DNA from: Anastatus disparis
Taxonomy: Eukaryota; Arthropoda; Insecta; Hymenoptera; Eupelmidae
Assembly (NCBI GenBank): GCA_017163975.1
Contig: JAFFSR010000227.1
Span: 4,764,501-4,828,500 of the forward strand
Direction of reading: 5' to 3'
DNA: 64,000 bases
Below, piece by piece: positions 22,189 to 34,820 of the stretch. Below the pieces are notes generated by a model. That model did not search any database. It saw nothing but the letters and a program-made list of their open reading frames with translations, and was not told where the DNA came from. How positions within the stretch are numbered: position 1 is the stretch's first letter; the number at the start of each line of letters is the position of its first letter. Made by a program: the position numbers and the translations under genes.

Positions 22189-25000
22189 ATAAATTAATAA
22201 TTGACTTCAAATTATTTAACAGCAAAAATTATTCTCGACCATAACTTGTTTACGTGATTAAAAAAATGTAAGGACATTAAAAGTACCGCGCGCATAATGT
22301 CAATTTACGAGAATTTAATATTAAAAGTCGTCGAGTCCTTAACAGAGTATTATAGCGAAGTAAAGGAAGTAAAGCGCATACTTAAAAGTCATACAACAAC
22401 CTTTAAGACAACGTAGAAAGAAGAGGGAGAGAGAAAGAGTCTTTCGTAATACATTTACGTGGACGGCCAATAAGACGCTATTCTTCTACTTCTACTTCTT
22501 CCGAAGTAGTTTACCACGAAACTGTCATGCAAATTCATTCTAAGGAGAGCTTATATATATAGTCCTTTTTGCAGACCTTAACTTTTAACGTTTCGCTTCA
22601 GCTAATTTTCATATAGACAAGAGAAGCTTTTTATCAATGCACAACGAATTGTCTTCTATTCAATTCTTTCAAGTTATTTTTGTCTTGGAAACGAAATTCT
22701 GGTCTTCCTACTGTCTTTATTTTAGTTAATTTTGATAAAATTTAATTTTCATTTATTTCACTGACCTCTTAAATAAAATGACAAGTTCAATAAGAAATTT
22801 ATTATTTTAAATAATAATAATAAGAAAAAAAAAATCAAAGAAATGTATTATTCATTTTTTGTTAAGATGAAAATCTTTTATCTGAATCGAACAGATCTAT
22901 TTATCAAAGTATTTGCACTGTAATATATACATCACAACTTAAGAATTCCTAACTTTTAATATCCAATATCAAATCTCATATCAGGCCAAAAAATTCCAAA
23001 ACTTAACTTTCTTATTTTCATTTTTTTTTCAATATCTCCAACATTTCAGATTCGAACGTTCCTTTTCTCCATTGCGATTTAAACTTTTCTATTGAAGAGT
23101 CGTATATAGTCGTAAAGTTGCACATAAACGAGCCGTTCGTTTGCAAATAGAATTTTTCAAGTTACACTACTCTTAGAAATAGCTTGTACTGTCGTAGAAT
23201 GTAATACGATCCTTGGATAGGAGAAGAAAAAAAAGAAGAAGTATATGTGTGTTGGTCCTTTCGATTTTACAAACGTTTCAATAGAAATGCTATCGTTCCA
23301 TAGAGCTTGAAATTTGAATAAAAATACCGTCCTCTCATAGGAATACATTGGCTTATGTATGTACCTACATATACATATAGATATCCTTCCATTTTGCGCT
23401 AAAGAAATAAAATGGCCCATCACCGTCCGTTCACTTTGTTGAGTATGAGCCGATGAAAATGCTACGATATATATTCCGAGATCAATCTCGATCTCGTTTT
23501 CTTTTCCCTGCATACATACAGTCGTAGTATATACACACATATAAATTTTTTTTTCTCCAGCACTTATTTGCAACTCTGTTCACGCATCTCTCACGGCCTT
23601 TTATATCCAAAGCTTTTCGCGCACATTCGCAATTTTGTATAGTTGTATACTCACGAGATTTCAAGATATTTTTTTTTCGCTCTTTTGTATTATTTTTTTT
23701 ATTTCCTTTTCCTCTCTCTCTCTCCCTCTCCTTTTTTTAGAAAGCTTTTATTTCTTTTGTTACAAAACTTGTACGCTCTTTATTTCGCGCAAGAACGAGC
23801 GACATAATTAAAATCCGAGGACTCCTGTGTGACTCCTGTTCTCTGGAACGAATTTCTAAATTTAATTTCGTTACCATGTATATATGTATGGCCAAGGCTT
23901 TGTTGAACATTAGGATTTCACGTATGTGCGTGAATTTTTAACGCTTTTGTTATAACATTGAGATAAAAGTTTTTAATAACGTGTTCTTCCAGCTGTCTTT
24001 TTACGCTTCAATTATTAGATGGTTTGTAAATATCATTTTGATAGGACAGAATTATAATGAACCGCATATTTTAATATCAAATGTTAAGAACGTATTAAAT
24101 TTTCCGAATCAATTAACTTTGCTTTATCAAACTATTTTTGAAAATATAAGTATATTTTTATTAAATTTATTGTTTCAAATATATTTGTATTATCAAATGA
24201 ACGATTTATATATCATATGTACCATTTAATTTAAAATTTTGAAACTGCATGGAACTAAAGTTTTACAATTAATTTTTTCTTTGAATTTATATTCTTGAGA
24301 AGTTCGCAAAGGCTGTATAACTTCTTCTTACGCACTCACAGTGAAATAGAATTAAATTTAACAGTCGATTTAATTGTTAGATTTAATTAAGAACAAGCAA
24401 AAGTTTAATATTTCAAATTTTTTTGTACTGTAAAATTTAGAATAAATTTTTATTAAGATTTTAATATTGTAAGTAATAACAAAAGATGTGAATGTGAAAA
24501 TTTGAATCTAACTACTTAACCCAGAAAACTATTTATAATCATTTTGAAGTTGTATTTTTAGTGCCAAACGTTGAGATTCAAATATAAAAATGTCCCTTGT
24601 GTTTGTGCTCATTCATCTTATTGTTTCAGCATAAATTTGATTTCTCTTAAAATGACATAAAAAATAATGATGTTTTAGTGACTTAACCCAAATGAAAGAA
24701 TCAATTATTCAATTGCAAATAATTCGAATAATTTTCTGAAAATAAAAATTTAACGAAAAGTCTTGAAATTTTTTTCTATCAAAACGCGCTCACTTCAATC
24801 CTTATTAATAATTCATTGATATAAAAAACAATAATGCACACTCCTATATCATCCAGCTATATCTAAGCCTTTGTGCAGGACTTAAATAAAAGCTTTTTAT
24901 CGTCGGCCAAAATGAATTCTGTTATAACAGCAGATATTCTGCAATGAAAAAAAAAAAGTTGAAATAGAACGATAGAAGGAAACGTGCGCTCATCAGAAGA
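22189..25000. other. Islands at 22.3-22.7 and 23.1-23.9 kb, AT-rich elsewhere
   Basis: Has CTTCTACTTCTACTTCTTCC (22482), GA and CT tracts, and TACATATACATATAGATATC near 23365. Frames on the minus strand at 23157-23664 overlap each other and lack recognisable domains. No gene called. Confidence 0.4.
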
Positions 25001-27230
25001 AACTTCATATCCTGGTTAAAAAAAAAAGAAAACCCCTTAGGCCACTGAACGACCTCCATTATCTTCTCCTTTTCTAGTTTCGGTGCTCGTTCTTATCATA
25101 CAAAAATTTTCTATACCAGATCATATTTAATCTATTTAAAAAAAACTTGCTGCTGGGCTTTTGGGCTTGAAATTGTTAAAAATTGCCATTTAAATTTGTA
25201 TTAATATTAAAATTGTTTAACAATTTCAAACGATGAACGAGATAAAATTAAAATTAAAGTAATCATAGCGGAAATTCATATAAAATCAATGATAAATAAA
25301 CGGATATTTTACTTGTGATTTTCAATAAAAATACATTAAAATTTAATTTAAAGTGAAAACAGTTTAATATTAAAGCTTATAAAAACTCGGAGTTTACTTT
25401 TATACTTGAATTTACTTTAGTTTCGCAAGTTGCTCGTATTTTTCCATTGAGTGACTGTTTACTTGGATAAAATAGTGACTCTCCAGAGTACGCAGCATTT
25501 ATGGATCCTTTGTGCATTGGTAGAATCTCAGGTTATAACGTTGGGCTTGTTTGAAAAGCGTACGCTTTTCTAAAACTGAACAGAGAGAGAGAGAGAAAGA
25601 GAGAGGATTGCAAATTGCTTTCCAAACTTCTACAAATTATTTATGGTGATTACATGGAAAAGGATGGAAAAAGCCTTTTGGCTTTTCTAAAAGTTTTCGC
25701 GAGAGGAACAGAAATAGAGAGTATATTAAGCAAGAAGGGTTGCATGAAGCTAATTTATGATATTTTCGCGATTTTTAGCCTCCCCTCAAAAGGACTCGCC
25801 TTAGAACCAGTTAGCATATTCAGAAAATTTGTAATTTATAATCACATATATTTTCATCTTTATAGGGTAAATACCGTTATGATTAGTTTGATGATTTCGA
25901 AAGAAAAATTTATCTTGTTAACCGGCATGAACTTATCAGAATTTATATTCAATTGATTAAAGTAAATTATTCATTTTTGAAATTACAATATTTATTAAAA
26001 TTTGATACGACTATCAAGATATACAATGTGAATGGTAATTTTTAAAATAAATTTATAATTATGTTTTTATGAAAAGAACATTTTTATCTTCTAACATAAA
26101 TGCAATGATGAAAGATCGAATATTATTAAAATACCATAGTAACGTTGGATTCATAATAATAATGTTCTCTTCTTTTGTCAATATATTTATAAAATTGTAT
26201 CTTATTCAATCTCGTATTTTAAATAAAAAATGTTACTTTCTGATATTTTTTTTTTATCACTGTTATTTTATTAAAATGAAAATTTTTTTATCTTCCAACG
26301 TGAAATTCTGTCTTTCGAACTTTCAATTTTGCCTGTCTCGTATAAAACTTTCTAAAGTTCAAGTGTCCAGAAGTAATACGCTTAGAAAAGTTAATTAAAT
26401 TCCTCACGCAAATAATTTCAAAAAGTCTTCGCGCAAAAAGCGAGCGATCCTACACTTTGCCATATAATCAACGGCTTCCTCGACAATTCAAATCTTTTCT
26501 TGTCAGTTTATTGTGACAAATGAAAAATAATTGCTGTTTCTAAGTCGCGATAAAGATTAACAAAATTTTATTTTCCGCTACGGGATGACGAGAAAAACTT
26601 ATAAAAAAATCATCGCTGCAACATCTTTTTAATCAACTTGAAAATCAAATAAAAACTTATTAAAAAACTTTTTTGCCTCGTTTTGTTATAGCCGCTGTCA
26701 AGTTGAGCTTTAATTTGCCATTAACAATTTGAAAGCTTTCAATATCTTTCATTTTCCAAGTAACATTTTTATATGAACAATATGTTACGAGAGCTTTTTA
26801 CAATGTAATGTAGTTTTTTTATAAACCGTAATACCGGCATAAAAGAGAAGGTACTTACAAGTCGCATTATCCAATAACATATTTTATGAAAGGGTAATAG
26901 AAATCTTTTACAATGAAAGAATATTTCAAACATAAAAAGATAATTCAGAATGTTACAATTCTTTTCATGGGCTTGGAGATATTTTTTTGATTTTTCACAT
27001 CTTTGTTTCCTATTAAAAGAAGAATTGTAATTTGATTCTGGAAAATAATTTTATCAAAATTAAAAAAGAGATTACTTCAATCCCGTATTTTTGTAAATAA
27101 ATCCAAAATCAATTTCTAGAATGACAGCTAATTATTACATTTCTTATCAAGTATATTTTAAATTATAATTTCAAAGTAATAAGCCATTAAGAATAATCGA
27201 TCTCAAATGAATGTCCAACGATATTTCATC
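25001..27230. other. Non-coding tract, GAGA run at 25.58 kb
   Basis: (GA)n at 25582-25605. A 113-codon frame at 25615-25956 has no ATG at its start and no family resemblance. A 109-codon ATG frame at 26069-26398 is AT-driven (Phe, Ile, Lys, Asn). The block 26400-26700 is less AT-rich and may be a conserved element. Confidence 0.35.
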
Positions 27231-29830
27231 CCTCTCTTTAATTCAGTTTTCATCAAGTAATTCCTCTCTCGTCTGTTAATCGAAGAAATTCATCGTAGCA
27301 CATTGCGCGAATCATTCATTACTAAAAAGGTTTCTCGTGGGTGTTGATAGTTTTCGGTTAATTTAACTCTCTCCCCCCCTCTCTCTTTCCCTTCCTCTCA
27401 CTTTCTGTTTCTTTTTTTTTCGGTATATATGTATATATAACACAACTAAACCAAGATCGTTCATCACCGCCTAGAGCTCCTTCTCTTTCTCTCGGGATCT
27501 ACGACTCTGGCAGTAGCAGTAACAAGACAAATTGCGCTTAGCTATACCCTTACTCCCTCTTTCTTCTTCTACCCCCCTTTCTGTATGTATATATATACAA
27601 CCCCCCTTGTATCTTCACAATTCGCAAACCTCCAGATTACCTTCTTGGTCTCCCTTGGCGCATTGGTTATATGGTTTTGTCTATGTATATATTGTGCATT
27701 GGCCTTTACTTGCAATTGTAAGATCTATATGTTTTCCAACAAGAGCCTTTCTATTGTCTGCTTGCCTTACTCTCTTTGGTTTATGCGCCGTTCTATGTAT
27801 GTATATACATATATATATATAGTTTTATATAGATACGATGCCTGTTTATTCACAAACAAGCCTTTAGTATTCGGAAAATTTATAGCAATTTCGTATATAG
27901 GGCTTAAGATGCTAGATCAGCTGAACTACATAATCTGGGTGTGGATTGTATTTAGCTTTGAATTTAAATGTTTTTCTAGTTTGTTTATTTTGTTGGAGAA
28001 TTTTTGTTCTGTTCTTTTTAAACTTTTTTGAGCTGCAATAATTGAAGGTACATTTTTATTTTTATTCGTCCTAAAAGTGTTAAGATATAGGTCAATCACT
28101 TCAATAATTAGCTTAGGATACTTTATGTAAAACAAAAAGTATTTTAAAAGTGAATATTTAATAATTTACTAAAAATAATTTATTGCAATATTAAAAATTA
28201 ATCCCGTTTAATTACCTTATCAATTATTAAGTTTTCAACTTTAACAGCCATTTTTTTTCTCAAGGCACACTTTTGTCTGTGACCAATCGATTCTTCGAAA
28301 ATCTCTCGAGATATTCAATTTAAAATGATAATAATCATAATTTTTTATCAATCCATTTATGTGTCACGTCTTTACTTTTATGAAACTTTAATGGGGTTAT
28401 GACCTTTCTAGCTATTCATTTCTGAGTACTCTTAAAAACTTTAAATTTTTTATGACTTTGCCATTTACAGAACGTTATGATCGTGTATATACGTATAGAA
28501 GATGTTGTGTATAATGTACATTTTATAATCTTATGAATCTTTTGGAACTTATGTTTCTTTTAATGGTAACTTATTTCTTTCATAGAGAAATTTTCGATTG
28601 GATAATTTAATTTTTTATTGAATTAATTCAAATTTGTTGCTCTCCATTTTATTTTAAATTGACTCTAAATAGAGATTTTGTAAAAGCTAAGTTGATAATA
28701 ACAAATAAAAATAGTAAAAAAAGCACAGTTTTTAATTTAACTAAAAAGTATTTCAGTTCGAATTTAGTATTCGCCTAATTTTTTCTCATATCACATGTCG
28801 CATTTGAAATCAGCATAATTTTTTTTCTTATTTTCTTCATTTACAAAATTGGTATATTCACATTCGTGAATTTTTAACACTAACCGTAATAGAAATGAGC
28901 GAAGTTATCATTTATTTTTTCTCTCTCTCTTCTCTCGCTTTCTCTAATTTGATTTAAACATTCTCTGAGCGTGAAATATCTCTGTCATTTGGAATATTTG
29001 TCGTTGGATAGGGTAAAATGCATCATAAGGAAAGTTTGAGGCGAGAAATGCATTTGACATCAAAGCACGCTCCGAGCATTTTAGCTTGACCCAGTTCAAG
29101 TTGGGAAATTCATCCTCTTTCTCTCTTTCCCTCTTCCCACTCCTCCTCCTCTTCCTCCATTCCCTTTTTCTCTTTTGCGCATCCTCCCTACTCTTCTTCT
29201 CTTTCTAAAGCTAAGCGTGAATAACAGGCAGCATCTCTTTCGAAGGCATTATGTTTTTGAGATTGCATTTAAAAATAAAAAAAAAAAAGAGGAAAGAATG
29301 AAAAGAAAGGGTAATACCTTTCGTTATATATTTTTAAGCTGCTGCCGAGTGCAATTCAACGTACTTAGTCATTATCGGATTATTTTCGATGTAAGTAGCT
29401 TTTAAAGCTTCCTCTCTTTCCTCCAAAGCTACATCTAGAATGTGCAAATATGCTCGCGTGTATGTGTGTACTTGCGCGTAATAAATTTAAAGAGAAAGCT
29501 TGAAATCGAATTTAAACTCTGATAAAACTACAGAATTTTTTTCCATCTCTTTTGCTTCTTCTTCTTTTTTTTCTAAATTAAGTAATAATGGATGTGCCTT
29601 TTATTGCTTAGGGTATAAAAGAGAACAATTTTTTTCTTTTCTATTTTTTTTTTTTTTCAAAAATTTTTCTCACCCGAGTGAATTTTTGCTGCGCACGCTC
29701 TCTTTTACAAAGGCCTTCCCTAGACAACTTAATTTTGGAAGCTTTTTTTCAGGAAGGCACTATCTCTCTTGCTCTATTTTAGATAGTTTCCAGCCCTTTT
29801 TTTACATTGTCATATAATATGCAAGGGCAC
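27231..29830. other. Pyrimidine-rich islands, AT-rich between
   Basis: Islands at 27.24-28.0 and 28.9-29.8 kb have CT tracts (27369-27420; 29113-29170) and (TA)n. The overlapping frames at 27532-28031 reflect low complexity. Near 29090 TTGACCCAGTTCAAGTTGGG contains a short dyad (TTGAC/GTTCAAG). No gene. Confidence 0.35.
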
Positions 29831-32238
29831 TGTGAAGATTTAATAAATATTTTATTATGTCGTTTCGCGTTGCGTTGAAGGAAAAGTTAATTTTTCATAT
29901 ATTATTTTCAAAAGAAATGAAACATTATTACATTCTATATTAATGAAACATTTGAATTTTATATTAATCAAAAAAAGTGTAGGTCAATTATACAAACGCA
30001 ATCGTAAAAACGTTTTATTATTAAAAAACATAGAAAATAAAATTAAAAATTAATCCATCTTTTATGCCTTACACAAAATGAGAAAAAAATTTTTAATTCC
30101 ATTCATCCTTTTTTTTTATTCTCCTTGCACTACATTAAAAAAACAAAGAAAAAAGAATAGATGATAAACTATCTTCGTGCACTTAAAATCTCATTAAACT
30201 TGGGGGGCCATGCTTACATCGCAGTCTCATACAAAGAAACATATATTTCGCGTTAAGAGTCGTATATCGCGATTCATGGCACGTATACGAAAATCGTGCT
30301 CAATTTCGAAGATACTCGTGCGTGTAATAAATTCAAGAGAAAGGGAATAAAAAAAAAAAAGAAAATGGAAAACGACCGCGGTATTATTAGCGATACGCTG
30401 TGGAATTTTATTTTTAATGAAAATGCATGGACGCACTTGTGCACTATGAACGTCATCGATTATTCGTTCTCTCATTCTTCCTTTGTCTTTTTTTTTATCA
30501 TTTTCTTTTTTTTTTTTTTAAGTTTATTGTACCCTTTTTACCTTTTCTTTGTAAAAATTGCTTTTCTGCAATGTAAAACGTTCCTTTCTATTTGTCGACT
30601 ATCGCCTCAAGGTACGCAAGTTTTCCTCTGCTGCATATATATCCGCACGAGAAAAGAAGATAAAAAGAAAAAAAAATGTAAAAAAAAAAGAGGAGGAGAA
30701 GGGTACGTAATAAAGCTAACGCAATTTTCCAACAGCTCTTCTTTTGGTATCGATCATTCTCTTTTTTTTTCTATTGTTTTTTGTTCCTCTTTTTTTCTTT
30801 TATCTCTATACTGAGCGAAATGTATATAGTCCACGGAAATTTCCTTCCCCTTTCTCTCACCCCTTTCGTAAATATTATGAAGATAAATTCAATTTTTTTT
30901 TTCCGAACTCAGACTTGACTGCATTGCTCATTCGATCGTGAAAAAGGGAAATATTATTGCGGCATAGCTAGCCACATGATATAAACACACAAAGATAAGA
31001 GAGTGAGAGAGAGAGAGGAAAAGGTTAGAAAGTGCCGATTGCGCAGAAGTAGATAGTAGCCTAAGGACTAGCAACGAAGTATCAACAGAAGCCCTTTTTT
31101 CCCTTTGATTTCTTGGAACTTGAAAAGCGGAAGGAAGTAAAGGGAAGAGAGAGAGAAGATTCTACACACTGTCTTGCCAATATACGACGAGAGAAAAGGT
31201 TACTTGCCGTGCAAAGATTCTTTATATTCTCCTTTTCTCTTTTGCTTTGCTACAGAGAGACTTCCTGACAAAAATAAAAAGAAAGAAAGAAGAAGAAGAA
31301 AAGTATAGCAGCGAAGCTAAGAAATTCTTTCGTAGGATCCTTTGAAAAATCAGGCCGGATGCACGTTGTCAGAAGTAAGGGAAGAGATGAGAAGAAGAAG
31401 GGGTAGAATATTTGCCGCTTCGATGACTCGGTTTGATGAACGGGGAGGTTTTCTTCTTTCCTTGTGCTCGCTTGTGCAATATTCCGCGGAAAATAATAAA
31501 ACCGATAGAGAAAATAAAGAAAAAAAAAGAAAGAAGAAAAAATAAAGAAAGAGAAGAAGCAAGAAAATTTTGCTTCCGACAGACCGGCAGAAATTTTACC
31601 CTCAAGGGATTCGTCTCATCTTTTCTATACAATATATAACAACATAGTCTGTCTAGTCGTTTACTATATATGAGTTTAGTTTTTTCTTCTTCTCTTTTTT
31701 TTCACGCGTATTACAAGCTTCCACAACGAGCAATTAAGTCGAGGAAGCCTAAACGTGTGCACTGTGTGTCCCGAAGGTATGCGTTAGACTCGATTCTGGA
31801 AAAAAGGAAGGTATATATAAGAGATTGGAAAAACTTTAATTGCTTGAGCTGTAGCTCGTCTTTTCTTTAGTGAAACGTTATAAGATTTTGCTACTATTGC
31901 CCAACTACATATTATAGTCTTTCAGTAAGTCTTAGCACGCGCGGACAAGCTCGCTTGTCATGGGGTACAGTTGCTCTTATCTTTTTTTTTTGATCTTTTT
32001 CAAAGCGAACAATTTTTTTTTTTGATTGTGAGGTAAAGGGTGTTAAGGAGAAAGGTATTTTTCATCGTTTGTTCGGGATTATTGCGGTTTTTTCAAGAAT
32101 AATGGCAGTAAAAATAACTTCTTTATTTTTATTAATCTATGAAATGTAGTAATTTTAAGTCAATTTATAAATCATAAATTAATTGTAATTAAATAATATA
32201 GGCATTCTTACAATTTTTTATTTTCATCAAAATTAATC
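29831..32238. other. Homopurine/homopyrimidine-rich island
   Basis: From about 30.1 to 31.95 kb long A/G or T/C runs dominate (poly-T at 29645 and 30500; GAAGAAGAAG near 31290; GA run at 31004-31017). Many apparent frames on both strands are Lys/Glu or Phe/Ser rich and reflect composition only. No gene recognised. Confidence 0.4.
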
Positions 32239-32341
32239 CTCAAGACTTCAACCCATGGACCTATTGCACCAAAGTCAAACGTTTTATCAAACGAATCTTT
32301 TTTCCATTGATGTATTTTTCTTTTAAAATCGCTACGAAGCG
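32239..32341 (-). repeat. Diverged direct repeat, copy 1
   Basis: Shares CTATTGCACCAAAG and, about 65 bp on, ATCGCTACGAAGCG with copy 2 at 32581-32724. On the minus strand it includes GGTTGAAGTCTTG, weakly like a pol III B box. Possibly an old SINE-type fragment of another family. Confidence 0.45.
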
Positions 32342-32580
32342 TGATACGTGACACGGTTGAGGCCGCGGAAAATAACATTTGCACGTACTAAATCCGAACA
32401 GATATTGCGGAAAATATTCTTTTTTTTTATCAATAGTACTGTTCGGATCCTCGGCGTACAACTTCTGTCTTCACAGCTTACAACTCGTGTTTTTTATTTT
32501 ATTTTAATAATCCATATTTAATGTTTGAAAGTAGGTAAGGCAACTGGAAATATAGTGTTCTTGTGGGCGAACTAGTATGA

Positions 32581-32724
32581 TCCAAGAATCAAACCCTAGG
32601 CCTATCGCACCAAAGATGAAAATTCAACCAAGTTAGTGATTCTCATTGTTCAATTTATTTCTTTTTTCGCTGCATATCTTCTAATATAAATGTATGTGTT
32701 TCTCTTTTCATTGCTACGAAGCGA
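32581..32724 (-). repeat. Diverged direct repeat, copy 2
   Basis: Shares CTATCGCACCAAAG and ATTGCTACGAAGCG with copy 1, spaced wider. On the minus strand GGTTTGATTCTTGG resembles a pol III B box better than copy 1 does, but no convincing A box is seen. Confidence 0.45.
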
Positions 32725-33049
32725 CGCATATAGCTTTATAAAACAAATATTTACTTGATTATAATAATTCTTTTTATTAATCGAATTTGATGCAATTTCA
32801 AATAAAATTAGATGTGAAAGATATAAATTTCTTAATGAGATATAAAAATTTTAAAAAACATTAAAAAAAAATATAATCTTCAATATCTGTAAAACTAATT
32901 GAGGCTCCGGATATTTAAAGGGGATATAGTATGTTTAAGCCGATCCTGCAGTATTCCCTTTGAATATTCTGAACCTCAATTGACCACATAAATTCTCCAA
33001 CAAACTCATTTAACATATATTAAAATATCATTGCTACGTAAAATTTTGA

Positions 33050-33700
33050 AATTTATAAATGATAATTTATTACAAATCGAGGATCGTAGAAAAATAATTT
33101 TTTCCCATACCCCGGCCAAAAACACGTTGTTATTCGTGAAACGCATGCTGTAAAAACATAGCGTTCTCCGCCGGCGAATATGCTCACTCGAGTTGCGCAG
33201 TAAGCTTGGCGCCGGCGCAGACCCGTATACTGCTGTGTTTTCAAGTCTCGTTTGTGCGTGTTGAGAGTTGAGGAGATATACGTTTATCTTTTTCTATTTA
33301 CCCGTTCTAAGTTATAAGCGTGAACTCTCTCTCTTTCATATGCATACTATAGTCAAAGAAGATAGACGCCGTCTATATTCGTTGATATAGTTTATCCTTT
33401 TTTGTTTACTAGTCACATGCATCGATTCTCTCTGTCTGATATGTGTTACAAAATAGTGTACAAACAATATTTATTTGTTTTAAAGTATTAAAATATAAAA
33501 TAAACGGTTGATTGTGCTATTTGATTAGTTTTATTTTTATGAATTATAATCTGTAGTGTATTATAATAAGAGTGATATATTTATGGATTATTTAAATGAA
33601 TTATCATCAGTGGCAGTGGGGCAGACAGAGAGTGCGCATGCTCGGTGGAGAGTATTAGATGATTCTTCGCGACACTTTTTTATTTATTGATTTTTCGTCG
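33050..33700. other. CpG-rich island, candidate promoter or regulatory region
   Basis: The most CpG-dense part of the window: TTCTCCGCCGGCGAATATGC and TTGGCGCCGGCGCAGACCCG (about 33162-33225), then GTTGAGAGTTGAGGAG, and GAGTGCGCATGCTCGG near 33631, which resembles an NRF-1-type GCGCATGC site. A 63-codon minus-strand frame (33053-33244) crosses it without ATG or known domain. In AT-rich insect genomes such spots often mark promoters. No downstream coding exon is visible. Confidence 0.4.
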
Positions 33701-33764
33701 ATAAATGAATTATCACGAACTTTAAGTTGTACGTGTTTTTAGCCCGGCATGGGAAAAAATCGTA

Positions 33765-33882
33765 TATGCCACTTGGGATAAAAATGCGACACTTTAGGCC
33801 GGCATTTTAGCTCTCTCGGCTTCGCCTCGAGAGCTAAACCCATGCCGGCCTAGAATGCCGCATTTTTATCCCACGTAGCATA
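33765..33882. mobile_element. Snap-back element, member 2
   Basis: A 118-bp palindrome. The left arm TATGCCACTTGGGATAAAAA then TAGGCCGGCATTTTAGCTCT pairs with the inverted right arm around a CGGCTTCGCCTCG centre. Terminal TATGCNAC and GGGA-TAAA match members 1 and 3. A further partial CCCGGCATGGG sits just outside at 33743. Confidence 0.75.
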
Positions 33883-34820
33883 ATATACTATTTATTCACA
33901 AACATTTTTTTAACATATCTGTATATATATACACACATAATTGACATAAATTTGAAAATTTAATTTTTCTGAAAGTATAAAGATTTTAGATAAAAAATTT
34001 TGTTGAAATTGCGGAAAATGTTTATTTGAAAAAAAATAAAAAATAAAAAATTATAGACTTTAACGTTCAATGGATTTGAACTTAAATGGCATGATAGTAA
34101 TAATTTTAAGAAATATAATAAAAATTTGCATTGTTTTAGAAAACCGTTAAAAAATTTATTTCATGTAATCTACCAAAATAAATTAAAAAATGTAATAACG
34201 ATACCTCAAGTTAAGTCTTGTTACATTAAAAAACACTCACAAAAACGTTCCGATACTTTCCCAGCTAGTAATATATTTATGATTGGATGTAAAAATAAAA
34301 ATAATACTTAAAACATGTATTAAATAAAATTAACATTATGATCTAGAAAAAATTTAAAAAGTTATTTTTTTAAATCAATAAATCAATAAAAAAAATTTTC
34401 AACAAACATTTTTTTCACTACCACAAAGTTTCTTCTGTAAGAAAAGCGTATAAAGCATTTTAATAATTTAACCAAAATAATGCATAATTATAAATTAATT
34501 TTAAGTTCAAGTGTTGAATTAAGTTTTCCGAATAATTCTGATACTAAACTGCTATAAAAAAGTTTATAAACTTTTGAAATATTGAAAAACTAAAAAATCT
34601 AAAGCAAAACATATTAATAATTAATATATCTTAAAAGGTCGTCACAGAATTATCATCCTAAATTTATTTATTTGCCCAGCATCATTAAGGTCCACAAACT
34701 TAAATTTAAAAATTCAATGTAATGCTTCCTGAATAATAAAGCTTAATCTAAAAATAAAAAATTTATTACCATTTTCTACTTTCAACTATTAAAATATTTA
34801 TTTAGCAAAAAATCATCTAT
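33883..34820. other. AT-rich spacer
   Basis: AT-rich sequence with homopolymers. Nothing recognisable. Confidence 0.6.

Noticed and set aside
25615..25956. 113-codon frame
   Set aside because: It has no ATG at its start, no family resemblance, and AT-driven composition over its second half.
30296..30814. 172-codon frame
   Set aside because: It lacks an ATG start and is dominated by Lys and Phe runs from polypurine and polypyrimidine tracts.
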